Of a stretch of DNA of 64,000 nucleotides, positions 11,253-22,355 are shown piece after piece. The position numbers and the translations under genes are program-made. Each line of letters starts with the position of its first letter. The stretch's first letter is position 1. The notes under the pieces are model-generated. The model was not told where the DNA came from. It saw only the letters and a program-made list of their open reading frames with translations, and searched no databases. This DNA is from Tricholoma matsutake (lineage: Eukaryota; Basidiomycota; Agaricomycetes; Agaricales; Tricholomataceae), in the NCBI GenBank assembly GCA_026075535.2, contig AP026540.1:6200001-6264000 (forward strand), given 5' to 3'.

Positions 11253-11335
11253 GAGATGATGTGTGTGAGCTTGTGATGTGAGTAACCGAATATATTCAAC
11301 AAAAAAGATGATACACTATAGCTAAGGCACTAGAT

Positions 11336-11745
11336 CAGCATGGCACATAGGTAAGCTACACTGTACTGAATAATATGGTCTATCAAACACATACAGTGTA
11401 TCGAATGATATGGGTTCAGTGGATGCCATTGAATGCTCTCATAGTATGTATAACATGTACTAGTATCAAATGAATACACTTTTACAATTCTTGCTTGTGA
11501 TACACTATGAAGAATGTTAATAATATACAGATCAGAGATAGCGTACACAGTACTCGGCAATGGCATTGGCATAGAAGTATGGCATTGGCATCGGGCACCA
11601 CTTCGCCATAACAGTATGACCTAGCTGCGTGTACTATAGTGAATTACAATGCTTGGTATAGATGTGCATAGGAGACTGTATGGCCTAGCTATGGGCAATG
11701 ATGCAATAATTCATTCTATGTAGTGCAGACCTACCAAACGGGTCT
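11336..11745 (+). repeat. Left terminal inverted repeat of KDZ1
   Basis: Starts ATAGGTAAGCTACA. It pairs with the right end in reverse for most of its length, including the segments CAATTCTTGCTTGTGATACAC and CTATGTAGTGCAGACCTACC, with insertions between blocks. The CAATTCTTGCTTGTG block is repeated in direct orientation near 11750. Confidence 0.8.
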
Positions 11746-12170
11746 TTTACAATTCTTGCTTGTGATACACTGTGAAGAATGTTAATAGACAGATTGGTGA
11801 CCTATGAGATAGTGTTGGACACGGTGTTCAGCATTGGCATTGGCATTGGCATAGATGTGTGGTAAGAATCTAATACCGTTGATGAAATAGTCACAGCCAT
11901 CGGCATCGGCATCAGCAGACACGTCGGCACAGAAATCTACATCGACGTCAACATCGGCAGCAGCAGACAGACACTTTGGGGTGGAAATCTATATATCAAG
12001 AGCATCGGCAATGGGCATTAGCAAACCAGACACACAATGGGTGCAGGCAGTATGAATGAACAAAATCAACAAAACAGCAGTGTTCATCCTAGCTAAAATA
12101 ACAATGTCAGTACTAGCTAATTGTGAGAACCGGCAAGATTGGCCATGTTGTCATCATGGGACAATGATCT
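11746..12170. repeat. Subterminal GGCATYGGC-rich region of KDZ1
   Basis: Non-coding and dense in GGCATTGGC and GGCATCGGC variants (for example 11831-11850 and 11898-11960), plus a second copy of part of the terminal repeat. Subterminal repeats are usual transposase-binding regions in DNA transposons; that role here is inference. Confidence 0.55.
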
Positions 12171-12173
12171 CAT

Positions 12174-12886
12174 TCAAATGTCTGAGAACCTGCATTCAAA
12201 TGATTTCAGATTATATTCCATCCTTTCCTCCAAGGTCGCATATGTCTTCAATGTGACATCTTGCTGTTCCAGCTTCTCAACCTCGGCCATGTAGAGACGA
12301 TGACTGGCATCCTTGTATGAGGTGCCAAGGTTGTTTTGCAGGGCTTTCACTTCAGCATGGCAGCTCAACAGCTCCCTGTCTGTCAATTTCTGCAACAGGA
12401 TGAACTAACAGTCATACAAATGAGGACAAGGCACTTACTGGATCAGCAGGTAGCATTAGCTGGTTGCGGGCCAATGCATAGTAGTATGGTGTATCAGTCA
12501 TGTTTCTAGACTGCAAAGTCATCAGTGAGAGGATAGACGAGGCAAACAAGACACGGCATCGGCTAAGACACAGCATTGGCCAAGACACAGCATTGGCCAA
12601 GATGCAGCATTGGCTAAGACATGGCATCGGCCAACAGGAAGACATCGGCCCAAGGATGGCATCAGGCCAAGACAGCTAGGCTGGCAGCAACGAGACTTTG
12701 AAAAGAAGGAAATCTTACCCCCCCATGTGCCATGTGTACATTGAATTCAACCTTCTTGCAATAGGCCTCCATTGCCTGGTGGGTAGCTGGAATCATAAAA
12801 TGGGGCACTAGATAGTGCTGCCCATTGTCACCTCGGATAACGACATATCCATCAGGAATATAAGTGTCAGTTTGCTGATTGCTCAT
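12174..12886 (-). CDS. KDZ1 accessory protein A (small, conserved type)
   Basis: Three exons on the minus strand read well: 12886-12719 (start MSNQQTDTYIPDGYVVI), 12510-12439 (MTDTPYYYALARNQLML) and 12389-12174 (KLTDRELLSCHAEVKALQNN ... SYKDASHRLYMAEVEKL, stop after FSDI). Donors GTAAG and acceptors TTGCAG fit. That gives about 150 residues. The pattern HAEV-x-A-LG-SYKDA-HRLYMAE is one I associate with small uncharacterised proteins in agaricomycete KDZ elements; the function is unknown. The second half looks helical and may form a coiled coil. Intron 1 (12718-12511) contains six or more GGCATYGGC-like units. It diverges from gene B across 161 bp. Confidence 0.6.
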
Positions 12887-13047
12887 GATATAGATAACAC
12901 AGATGATAACAAGTGATACCGTTTAATCAGGACATTATTTGTTTGTATATATTGTATATCGATCAACAACATGTGATTGTTGATTTTCAGTGTTTCACTC
13001 TTTTTCATCTCAACATTGACCCTGCTGCCACAGCCGACTCATCAACC
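12887..13047. promoter_or_regulatory. Divergent intergenic region A/B (putative promoter)
   Basis: Lies between the start codons of oppositely oriented genes A and B (161 bp), AT-rich with TATATTGTATATCG near 12945. It probably holds both promoters; no specific binding site was recognised. Confidence 0.4.
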
Positions 13048-14446
13048 ATGAATGTTACACGCCAAAAAGTGCTCGGCCAGATCAGCGAGATCGAGCAATC
13101 CATCTGCAATGGCCTTCGGGACCAAAGTATCAAGGCCGTGATGAAGGAAAGAAAATCAGCCCTTGTGAGTGGATTGGCATGCTATCAGATCAACAATGCA
13201 CTTACAAATTGTAGAAAACATTATTTGCCTGGCAAAGAGAGGTTCTCACAGAGGATGTGCAGGCTGTCTTCCAGGCCAATGCCTTTTTGTGGGGATTTGT
13301 GGTAGCATGGTCAAAGTCAGACAGGACAGGGGACCAGAAGTTTATTGAAGGTCAACTGAGGGCAATGAAGACCTTCGACAAGAAAAAGGGCATAACAGGT
13401 CCTGTGTCCACATTGGCTGGACCAATGGCAGTGGCGACGGCAGTTGGAATGGCAAGGGCAGGTGGAATGGCAAGGGCAGGTGGAATGGCAAGGGCAGGTG
13501 GAATGGCAAGGGCAGGTGGAATGGCAAGGGCAGGTGGAATGGCAAGGGCAGGTGGAACGGCCACTGCAGCGGGAATAGGAATGGCAGCGGGAATAGGAAT
13601 GGCAGTGGGAATGGGAATGGCAGCGGGAACAGGAATGGCAGCGGCACTGGCCAAGAAAGTGGAGATGGCAGCGGCAAAGACAGGGATGGCAGCGGCAAAG
13701 ACAGGGATGGCAGCGGCAAAGACAGGGATGGCAGCGGCAAAGACAGGGATGGCAGCGGCAAAGACAGGGATGGCAGCGGCAAAGAAAGGAAGAGCGGCAG
13801 CAGCAAAGGCACGAGGAGTGGCAGTGGCAATGGCAGCAGCAACACCAACACCAACAAGGATAGAAGTGGCACTGGCACCAGCCAAGATGCAGGCCCAACC
13901 AGAAGCATCAGGATCCAGACTTCCAGTCCCAGCCCAGTGACCAATGATGCCAGCAATCACAGTGAGACCCAGGCCGCGAGAGGTGCAGAGTAGCAGGGGA
14001 TCGGAGGAGGATTTTGATGAGGAGATGGAGAGCGATGCCAGTGCTAATCCCAGGATGGAGTGGAAGTGGCACAATGCAGCAAGGGTGGCACGGGGAGCAC
14101 CCCAGCGAGGGAGTTTGCGAACGATGCCATGTTCATGATGTGTCAGGCTTAGGCGTGAGTGTTGGGAGCAGGTGAATGGGAAAACAGCCTGCTACTTCTG
14201 TGGGAAAGGGAAAGTTTGGTGCGATCCAGAGGATGTGAATCGAGTGCCAAGAACCAAGAAAGCAAAAGGATCGGCAAGAAGAAAAGCAAAGAAGGCACAA
14301 TTTTCCAGTGAAGACAGTGGAGAGGAATCGTCTAGGCAGTTCACTGCAAGCCAAAAAGGAAAATCCAAAGGTTAGTTCTTCCATATCATGACACATAAAA
14401 CCACTAACACGTATACCCATAGCTGTGGAAGAGGATATCGACATGG
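13048..14446 (+). pseudogene. KDZ1 accessory gene B, 5' part (Cys motif protein)
   Basis: ATG 13048 begins MNVTRQKVLGQISEIEQSIC. An intron 13165-13214 (GTGAGT...GTAG) joins KSAL to ENIICLAKREVLTEDVQAVF. A long low-complexity region of two tandem arrays follows (13440-13790). Then comes a cysteine motif near 14172-14230, VNGKTACYFCGKGKVWC (CX2CX5C), with a basic patch KKAKGSARRKAKKA after it. Cys cluster plus acidic tail plus coiled coil is a layout I associate with uncharacterised KDZ accessory proteins. The frame changes more than once and stops occur near 14145. The gene is cut by a MITE at 14455. It could be two neighbouring genes instead of one. Confidence 0.45.
13440..13790 (+). repeat. 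Two coding tandem arrays (18-bp and 21-bp units)
   Basis: First about six copies of the 18-bp unit GGTGGAATGGCAAGGGCA, then about six copies of a 21-bp unit containing GATGGCAGCGGCAAAGACAG. Unit lengths are multiples of three, so three plus-strand and two minus-strand frames stay open here. This explains the long apparent proteins on both strands. The most natural reading may be the W-N-G-K-G-R frame rather than M-A-R-A-G-G, but I cannot decide. Confidence 0.85.
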
Positions 14447-14454
14447 CCGATCCC

Positions 14455-14855
14455 TAAGGTGTGACAGGGGTATGAAAAATGCATTGCAGGGGTATGGCCA
14501 TAACTTCAAATATTATTACAAACTGTCTAAAAAAAAATTGATACCAGCTGGGCAATATGTAAGGCTTTAAGAAACCTCAAGTTTTTAAGCCATAAAGTGA
14601 AAATTGCATTCAGCAGAAAGGTAAGGGTATGGAAAAACCCATGAAAAAATGAAAAGGTTGGAATTTCATGGGTTTTTCCATACCCTTACCTTTCTGCTGA
14701 ATGCAATTTTCACTTTATGGCTTAAAAACTTGAGGTTTCTTAAATCCTTACATATTGCCCAGCTGGTATCAATTTTTTTTTAGACAGTTTGTAATAATAT
14801 TTGAAGTTATGGCCATACCCCTGCAATGCATTTTTCATACCCCTGTCACATCTTA
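14455..14855. mobile_element. hAT-like hairpin MITE inside accessory gene B
   Basis: A 401-bp near-perfect palindrome with ends TAAGGTGTGACAGGGG and, in reverse, TAAGATGTGACAGGGG, fitting the hAT end rule. The arms are about 190 bp around a loop near 14650. Flanking 8-mers are CCGATCCC (14447-14454) and CCAATCCC (14856-14863), a target duplication with one G/A difference. Joining the flanks restores an acidic coding segment (EDIDMADPEPEL). It carries no coding sequence of its own. Confidence 0.8.
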
Positions 14856-14863
14856 CCAATCCC

Positions 14864-15776
14864 GAGCCCGAGCTGACTGCCCTCCCTGCCCTGACTCCGG
14901 TGACTATGCCACCTTCACTGGACGTCTATACCAACTAGAGGAAGACATGTACAACCATGCACGGTGGAATGAAGAGTCATTCATAGAGTCCTGACTCCAT
15001 GTACAAGAACTCTGGGAGATGGTCGACTTGCTTCAAAACAGGGTGAATGACATTGAAGGATACTTTGGATTGCAGGCAGGCACACAGTCCATTACGTTGT
15101 ACAATGGTTACATGGCTGGGCAGGTGGTTCGCCTCGAGAGGACTCCAAGCAGGAGGGCAGAGGCAGATTGGGAAGAAATGACAGATGCTGAGGAAGGCGA
15201 TGCTGCTCCTGGTCCTGGTCCTGGTCCTGGTCCTGGTCCTGCCCCCGCTCCTGCTCCTGCTCCCACTCCTGCTCCTGCCCCAACTCCTGCTCCCACTCCC
15301 ATTGCTGCTGCCAGCGACAAAGATGAACAGATGGCAGAACTGGTTGAGGAGGGGGGATTTGTCAAGGGTAACACTGAGCCTGAGCATGGTGAGGAGGGAC
15401 TGGCTGTGCCGGAAGAGGTGGTGGGGGAAGCATCCTTGGCTGGCGCCCCCCCATCCAAATTATTCCCGCCACACCACAGGATTCTCAAGAAATGGTACAG
15501 CCCACAACATCAATGGCCCCACCACTCCCTCTCCTCTTCCCCCCAATGTCACTTGCCGAGCCTGAGCCTGCCGCCCCAGCATTGGCACTTACCCCACCGG
15601 CATCAGCAGTCAATGTAATCACCTCACCCTGGCCCTCCCCTCCCCCTGCACAGCTGCGCCAATCCCCATGTGGGCTGACCCCTGGTCCATCTGGACTACG
15701 TTCCAGAAGTACCACCCCTCAGCCAAACCCAAGGAAGAGAGCAGGAAAATCTGAGGACAGAGGGGAGATGAAGTGA
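14864..15776 (+). pseudogene. KDZ1 accessory gene B, 3' part (coiled coil, Pro-rich)
   Basis: Continuation of gene B after the MITE. It has YQLEEDMYNHARWNEESF, an in-frame TGA at 14992-14994, then LHVQELWEMVDLLQNRVNDI, which reads as a heptad-patterned helix. An acidic segment and a (GP)n/(AP)n stretch at 15205-15300 follow. After a frame change near 15490 the last frame runs to TGA 15776 with a basic tail (QPNPRKRAGKSEDRG). Probably a nuclear or DNA-associated accessory protein by composition; this is inference only. Confidence 0.45.
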
Positions 15777-15969
15777 GGCAGAAAAGAATAGATGTGATTT
15801 GGCATGTACATAAAAGTTGGACTATCTTTTTTTTCACATTACATAGTGTTTTATTTGTAAATCTACGCGGCAAATTTCCCTTTTCAATTCTCTGTCTCCT
15901 CCCAACAGCCTGGGTTGAAATGGCTTCCTGCTGTGCAAGGTCATCGGCTGTCCTTCGGATAGGTCGTGC

Positions 15970-18353
15970 TCATGCCGAGGATTGATTTGCTGCTGATCCT
16001 GATGTTGCCGTTGCTGATTGTACTTTTGCTGTTGCCAATGTTGCCGTTGCTGATTGTACTGTTGTCGTTGTTGATATTGGTGTTGCCGTTGCCAATCCTA
16101 CTGGTGCCACTGCCGATATTGGTGTTGCCATTGCTGATCTTACAGTTGCCATTGCCGATATTGGTGCTGCCATTGCCAATTGTACTGTTGCCATTGCTGA
16201 TCCTACTGGTGCCATTGCCAATATTGGTGTTGCCATTGCTGATGCCACTGTTGCCGTTGTGGATATTGGTGTTGCCATTGCCAATCCTACTGGTGCCATT
16301 GCCGATATTGGTGTTGCCATTGCCAATGCCACTGTTGCTGTTCCTGATCCCACTAATGCTGCTAAAGCCCTTGCCCTTGCAATACGATGCTCCATCTGAT
16401 TTCCCCCTAAAAGTGGTCGAGGCTTAGGGCGTTGTGAGCTCTCTTGAGGTATATCCAACAGAAATAGATCAATTGGGCATAGGGGATCATTTACAATGGT
16501 GTTTCCAGCTGATCCAGGCATGATGTATCTCATGTAAATGTGCCGAGGAACGAGATATTCTGGTTCACCATCACTAGGACCATTAATTGGCTGTTGTTGA
16601 GTGACACCAACCATGCAGAGGCTGTCCATTGTCATTTGATCCACTTGGACATATTGTGATTCAGTTGTATCAGAATTTTGGGTCTGTCCTGCTGTTGATA
16701 TTCAGTGAGCTTCCTTGCACTTGGGTTTGCCTTTGACAACTTTTCTGCCTCTTGATGCAGCAGGCAGTTTGGCAGCAGCAACGGCCTCCAGTTCAGTGCT
16801 GGGTTGAGGATCGGCATCAGCATCATCATTTCTTTGGCCCCTGCAGTTTGCAGAAGGCAGTTTGGCATTGGCAACGGCCCCAAGCTCGGTGCTGCTATGA
16901 GGATTGGGATCATCATTTCTTTGGCCCCTGCATTTGGAAATGTGTCAGGAGGGTGAAGGGTTATTCAAATCATTCAGATAGTGTGCAGGAGCCACACTCC
17001 CATCCATGGCTTTGATCGCTTCGAACTGGAACACTCTTTCAGGGCCCTGCACTATTTGTTGCTGCAGAACATGGTCAAAGAAGTCTTCTATGACACTCTT
17101 GTGCATGTTCCATGGGTCTCTGATTTTGAACCTAGCTGGGAGATATTCAGGACTGACAAATGATGATGTCCAATCTGCAATTGCTTTGAATGGGATATGG
17201 TGACTATGACCATTGTTTGCTAGTTCTGCAGGAGATAAGTAACAGTTTGTGGAATAGGAAGTCAACATACTGTAATGCTGGCCAACATACAACACAAACC
17301 ATTCTTCCAGCTCTTTTTTCTTGAATTGTGATCCTTTCCATGATGTGGGAAGGATTGGGAAGCCATTGTTAGTCATTGTTAATCGGGTTAGTGTTGTGTT
17401 ATGTTGCATTGCCGACCTTGAAGCAAGGTGTGATGGGCATAAAAACTTGATATAACTCATAAAGTTTCGCTTCAGTTCAGTTACTTGATCATGATACGTG
17501 TCCAGAAATGATTGTGCAGGGGTGGCTATCAGAGAGGCAACATTTTTGTGACTGGAGTCGGCAGTGGCATCAGCATCACATTTGCAGTAAATGATTTGGG
17601 GACTCACGCATCAACAACCATCAAACCATTAGGTGCAGTATAGGCTGTAAATGTCACAGACAACACCCCCATTTCCAGCCACTGTTGTCGTGCATTCTCC
17701 ACCACACATTTAAGGAGGTATTTGTCTGCTAGACTGTGAAATGTTTGTTATGTCCGGCAACGGCAACAGCATCGGCTTCAACTTACACTCGCTTTGTCTG
17801 CTTGGGATATCCTTCCCGCATCATTTTCTCCTGTTTGACTTCAAGGATGGCTTTCTCCTCTGCATTCATGGTGTCGAAAACATGCTTGATAGCTGGCAGT
17901 CGCGCTTGGAACCATCCTGGTGTACTTGTGGTGGCATCCTCAACACCTAACAGGTTTGTGATCTGTTGGAAAACTTGGTCCCAGTACAAGCTCCAAATGA
18001 CTTCCGACCGCTTTACTTTGAAGTGGTTCGATTTCCATGAGAGGCCTTTGGTCATTCACCAGTTGTTGGAAAGCCAGGTTGTTAGTTCCTGGTGATGTGA
18101 TCAATAATACAACCTTCACATGCTTGTGAGTTTACCTTGGCATGAATGCGACTCTCCTCCTCATCCATAGGGGCCCTGTCAATTGACGCCCAGTAGTTGA
18201 ATATTGCTGGGAGGATGTCACACTTGAGTATTTGCAATTGGCCAGCTTTTGATTCCTGCAATCAGAATGCAACTTTATAAGGCTCAATGATCTTCCACTC
18301 TTCAACCGTATATCTGCTTCCCTTCTGGTACTGTCTCAACTGCGGGTTCTCTG
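15970..18353 (-). CDS. KDZ1 accessory protein C (multi-exon, function unknown)
   Basis: A minus-strand gene in several exons. N-terminal pieces are LRQYQKGSRYTVEEWKIIEP (near 18350-18280), LQILKCDILPAIFNYWASID (near 18230-18170) and SEVIWSLYWDQVFQQITNLL with TPGWFQARLPAIKHVFDTMN (18055-17783). The core at 17607-16945 includes WKGSQFKKKELEEWFVLYVG and VIEDFFDHVLQQQIVQGPER. The C-terminus has a duplicated RGQRNDD..STEL.AVA.AKLP block (16930-16760), MDQMTMDSLCMVGV, and a repetitive tail made of GCCAATGCC-like units (16390-15990). WFQxR-x-A with EEKA resembles uncharacterised proteins encoded in other agaricomycete KDZ elements, as I remember them. No catalytic motif was recognised. Exon limits are approximate. 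Confidence 0.5.
15990..16390. repeat. GCCRATNNN-rich tandem-like region in gene C tail
   Basis: About 400 bp of near-repeats alternating TTGCCAATCCTACTGGTGCC and TTGCCGATATTGGTGTTGCC types. On the minus strand they encode an AMATPISAMAPVGLAMAT-like repeat. It is the densest coding cluster of the element-wide motif. Confidence 0.75.
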
Positions 18354-18507
18354 ATGGCTCAGGCGGCATTGGGGGGGACTGATGTGAAGGAAAGAATCAT
18401 TCTTGTCATTGACATAAAACATATCATTGACACGAGATCACACGAGGTTGATAGTACAATACCCCCATCAATAATTGGGTGTTGTTGTGACTCACCCCAA
18501 ATCATCA
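18354..18507. promoter_or_regulatory. Divergent intergenic region C/transposase (putative promoter)
   Basis: About 150 bp between the inferred 5' end of gene C and the transposase ATG at 18508. A shared promoter is plausible from the head-to-head layout; no core element was recognised with confidence. Confidence 0.35.
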
Positions 18508-21500
18508 TGAGCCTAACAAGAGTTCCTTACAAGCGAAAGAGAAGATCAAAGAAGAATGCCCCCCTGCATGAGGACAATGACGATGCAGTCAATACTGTTA
18601 CACATGTAGAAGTTGAGGTCAACACAAAACATGGACCAAAAACAAAGCGCATCAAGGTCCCCCTGACTGCAGTGGAAGAACCGGGTCAATCAAATTCTGT
18701 TATACAAGATAATCCCAATGTTGCTCCAGAATGGGACATGCAAGAACCTCAGGTGGCCGCCGAGCTGACTCAGCCACACATCGGCATGGTTAGTTTCTGA
18801 CACTGATTGCTTATGGAGCAAGGCTCATATACAAATAATAGAGACAGCGAGACTATGTACTGGAGTTTGTGGGACAAGTAGATGAATTGCTGCAAGCATC
18901 CCTCGCTTGGCAGGCATGGTCGGTTGACAAACAAGTTTGCAACCACTGTCCATTCAATAAACAGGCAATTTGGCAATGTGTTGATTGTTCACTGGGAAGC
19001 ACGCTTTGCCGCACATGCATGTGTATAACCCACAGGCAAAATCCCTTCCATCGCATTGAATGCTGGACTGGCACACACTTCTGCCGGGCTGAGCTATGGG
19101 AGGTCGGCACATATATTTTAGTCCAGCACCAGATGGATCAGCTGATTTGCAATGCTCTGAACTTCCAATTGAAATATCTGGAGACATTTGAAGACATGAA
19201 GGATAAAGCAGAGCAAGAGTCGGCCAATTGGCAGGCAAACAATCAGCAACAGCACCAGCACCGGCCCTCTTCACCTGACTCAACCTCAGACACATATAAT
19301 GAGTCTCAGGCCGACGACTGGGCCAAAGATGAAACTGGGGCCGACTCAGCATTTTTTAATCACCTTGATGCCCTTTGGCATCAAGGGAAGGGGAATATTG
19401 ATGTTGAGAACAGTTTCCAAGACTTCTTTGATGGCAATGACGAGTCTGAAGTTGAGCATGCTGATGACGACCTCCATGGGTTTCAACCATATTTGCCTAA
19501 TCCTAATCAAACTGCCGATGCTGTCCCAGCTGCCGATGCCATCCCCACTGCTGATGCCGTCCCAACTTCTGATGCCCTGAACAACAGTTATATTCGTGTG
19601 GTCCATACAAATGGAATACATCACTTAGTGATGGTTACCTGCCAGTGTCAGGGGGAACACCAAATTCCCTTGGACCTGGTAACCAGTAACTTACTACCCA
19701 CAAGCTTCACCAATATATGGACTCTGTTCACTGTGCAGGTCCTAGACCATTTTCAGCTCTGTAATCTGGAATTAAAGGCATCGGCCTATCAGTTTTACCA
19801 GCTGATTCAGCGTGTAACATTGCTGATGAGGCCTGCTAAAGTGGTCAATCTCTACCATGAGCTTTGGTGCATGTCCCGCTTATGGCATTGGATGAAAAGA
19901 TTGAAGTGGGCAGGGTATGGACACAATCAAAGAGATCCTTTGAATCCTGAACCAGGATCACTTGCCAATTTCTGTCCAGCCTGTCCTCAAGTAGGCATTA
20001 ATATACTGGAAAATTGGAAGGACGATGTGAACCGGTGGGTGTCAAAATACCTTGGTGCAGTGGCATCTAAAATGATACTATGGATTTCAGATTTGTTTTT
20101 AAATGCATATTTGTGGCCGATGGCAATTTCAAAGCTGATCATATTTGGCAGAAAAACTCCGATACTGATATATGGCTATGGGATGGAGGTGGGATGGCCC
20201 CAAATCAGGCTGAATATGAGCTGTTTCTCCAAGCCGCCATAGAACGATTAATGGTAGGTACCTTCCCTTGGTTGTGGCCAATGCCGTTCCCGATGCCGCC
20301 CCCAAAGCCGGCCTGATTTGTATTTTGGTTTCAAGAAGGCTCCTTGCGAAAATAAATTCCTAGCTGTTGTGAATGCTTTTCTGGCATCGAAGGCATGTGA
20401 CAGGACTGGAGTAGCAGCCATTGCGTGTGCATGGCATGGATGTTATGTGCCCAATGCATTGGTAGACCTGTTTCATGGAGAACAGCAAAAGAATGTCAAC
20501 TTTGCTTTCCTTCAAGCACTGAAGACCACCAGAGTTGACCCTCAACAGGGAGTCATGCTCATTTACGACATTGTCTGCCAGTACATTATCCACCTTCGGG
20601 AACGTATTGGTGCCCATCTTCCAGCCGGCTTGACCATTGACCAGGCCATTGGCCTTTTGCATGTTCATGGCCACAAGGATGAATGCTTTTTTTGCTATGC
20701 TCTGTCTTTCATTCCAGGGTCCAGCATTGTAGCAGGAGAAATACTTGAGTCTCTGTGGGCATCACTGAACTCCATTTCCCCGATGGTCAGAACAGCGACC
20801 TTGCCACATCGGGCAGAAATGCTTGATGATCATGCTACAGATTCAAATCACAAGAAAATGCTTGGCATGACAGTCACACTCTGCTCAAAATCTTGGGAAG
20901 CCCTTGAGAACTCTACACAACTCGGCCAATACCATGGTGAACTAACGGCAGCATTCGGCCAACTGGCAATCAAATGATGGGAGGATGAAGTGAGGGCAGC
21001 AGAATCCCGGAGGCTCACAGATATCAGGGTAATGGATATGTATGCCACTCACATATCAGAAATGGCAGAGGCAGCAGGGACAGGATCAGCAGCAGGGACG
21101 GGATCGCCCTTAACTTTGGCATCAGCACTGGTTCAATCCATGGTCAAGGAGTGGATTGATTTTGCTATTCTTTTTGAACAAATGCAGTGAGTTGTACTGC
21201 CTACCACCAATCACAACCCATCATTGATCATCACCAGGATTGAATTATGAGACAAAGTCCATTGACTTGGTAAATCACCTCACATTTCTGACACGCAAGC
21301 TGTTGAATGGGAGAGAGAAGCTCTCACATCTCACATGGTAACCTTAACACAGTTACAAAATGCTGCCAACATTGCCGATCATGACATTGCTCCCTCATGG
21401 ATCACCCATGATAATGAAGGGGAATTTGATACCCTCAGTGATCTGGATGATGACAGTGCTGTGGCATCGGGCCTGTCAGATCTCCCAGCCCACACACATG

Positions 21501-22288
21501 CTATTCCAGTTGAGGAGCAACAAGTATACCTCCCCTCTAATGGCAATCTTGCGGATGTAGAGATTAACCTCCGCAAGATCCAGGCAAACCGACTGCTGCA
21601 CCAGCTGCGGGAGCTCATTGCTGACAAATCATTTCAATATTCACACATCATTCAAGTGGCACCACGAAAGGGAGTTTGCACTCAGTCACAAGCTGTTGTC
21701 CACGAGTTGGTTAACAAAATTAGCTTGCATGCCTGAATGTATAACCATTGCCATAGCCAAATGCTGGCACTGGATTGTGATGATGACACATTGAGTATGT
21801 TTCAGCAGTTATCCAAGGATGATCTCAATGCCAGCACAGCTATTTTGAATCCAAATGTACCTGGTTCCACCTCTGTTCGTCTGTCCTGGATTTGGCATAA
21901 TTTCCACATTTGTACTGGTCTCATGGCTGATGCTGTTCCCATTCCCATTGCCAATGCTGGCCAATTCTGGGAATGTAAATATATTTTGTAGCCATCCATA
22001 TTCATTGTACTAACAATTTTCATAGTCAGGCAAGTACATTGGCTTTGTTCACAGGCTCAGAGAAATTGATGGAGGGAGGAATTTCTACTGGTCACATATG
22101 AAATGCAGTGGACTGTGCAGTATTTCATCTATCACAGCCAATGGTGGCAGTCAGCCTCACAGTCCGAGAATACCCTTCCTGGTCCACTAGCCTATGCTAA
22201 TCGCCAGCACGCTTCATGGTATGAATTAGCATTGAGGGCTGACAATGCATTTAGATCAACAAATGCTGATTATATCTCCCCTCTGTGA
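18508..22288 (+). pseudogene. KDZ transposase with cysteine-cluster N-terminus (KDZ1)
   Basis: ATG 18508 (MSLTRVPYKRKRRSKKNAP, nuclear-signal-like). Introns 18789-18847, 20035-20090 and 20254-20335 have GT-AG ends. A CxC2-like cluster (CNHCPFNKQAIWQCVDCSLG ... CRTCM ... HRIE) lies at 18935-19060. A second motif FCPACPQVGINI is near 19970. The transposase core has VADGNF, then MLIYDIVCQY, GLLHVHGHKDECF and GEILESLWASLN, supplying the likely D-D-E residues. The C-terminus contains EFLLVTYEMQWTVQYF (near 22070-22120). In-frame TGA codons occur at 20975, 21248, 21263, 21734 and 22067, and I saw no indel in the core, so decay looks nonsense-driven. It would cut and paste the element via the terminal repeats. 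Confidence 0.85.
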
Positions 22289-22355
22289 CTGAAAAGGGCC
22301 ACATGTATTATGTAAACATGATGTAAACACGATTATCTTGATCACCAACCACGAC

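Noticed and set aside
10330..11302. Minus-strand frame continuing upstream of the YR gag knuckle for over 300 codons
   Set aside because: The other frame (MSDIDYGM...) has family-like sequence and a proper start; the long frame is only convincing below about 10500.
11250..11336. Target duplication for KDZ1
   Set aside because: GCATGG occurs near both outer flanks but not adjacent to the repeat ends, so it cannot be counted as a duplication.
13317..14074. Long minus-strand frames (about 190-240 codons) rich in Pro/Ala/Leu or Cys/His
   Set aside because: They arise because the 18-bp and 21-bp tandem arrays keep every frame free of stops; plus-strand gene B explains the locus.
20975..22069. 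TGA read as an amino acid (recoding) in transposon genes
   Set aside because: Host gene RBM26/27-like ends with TGA as a normal stop and host genes have no internal TGA; mutation of CGA is simpler.
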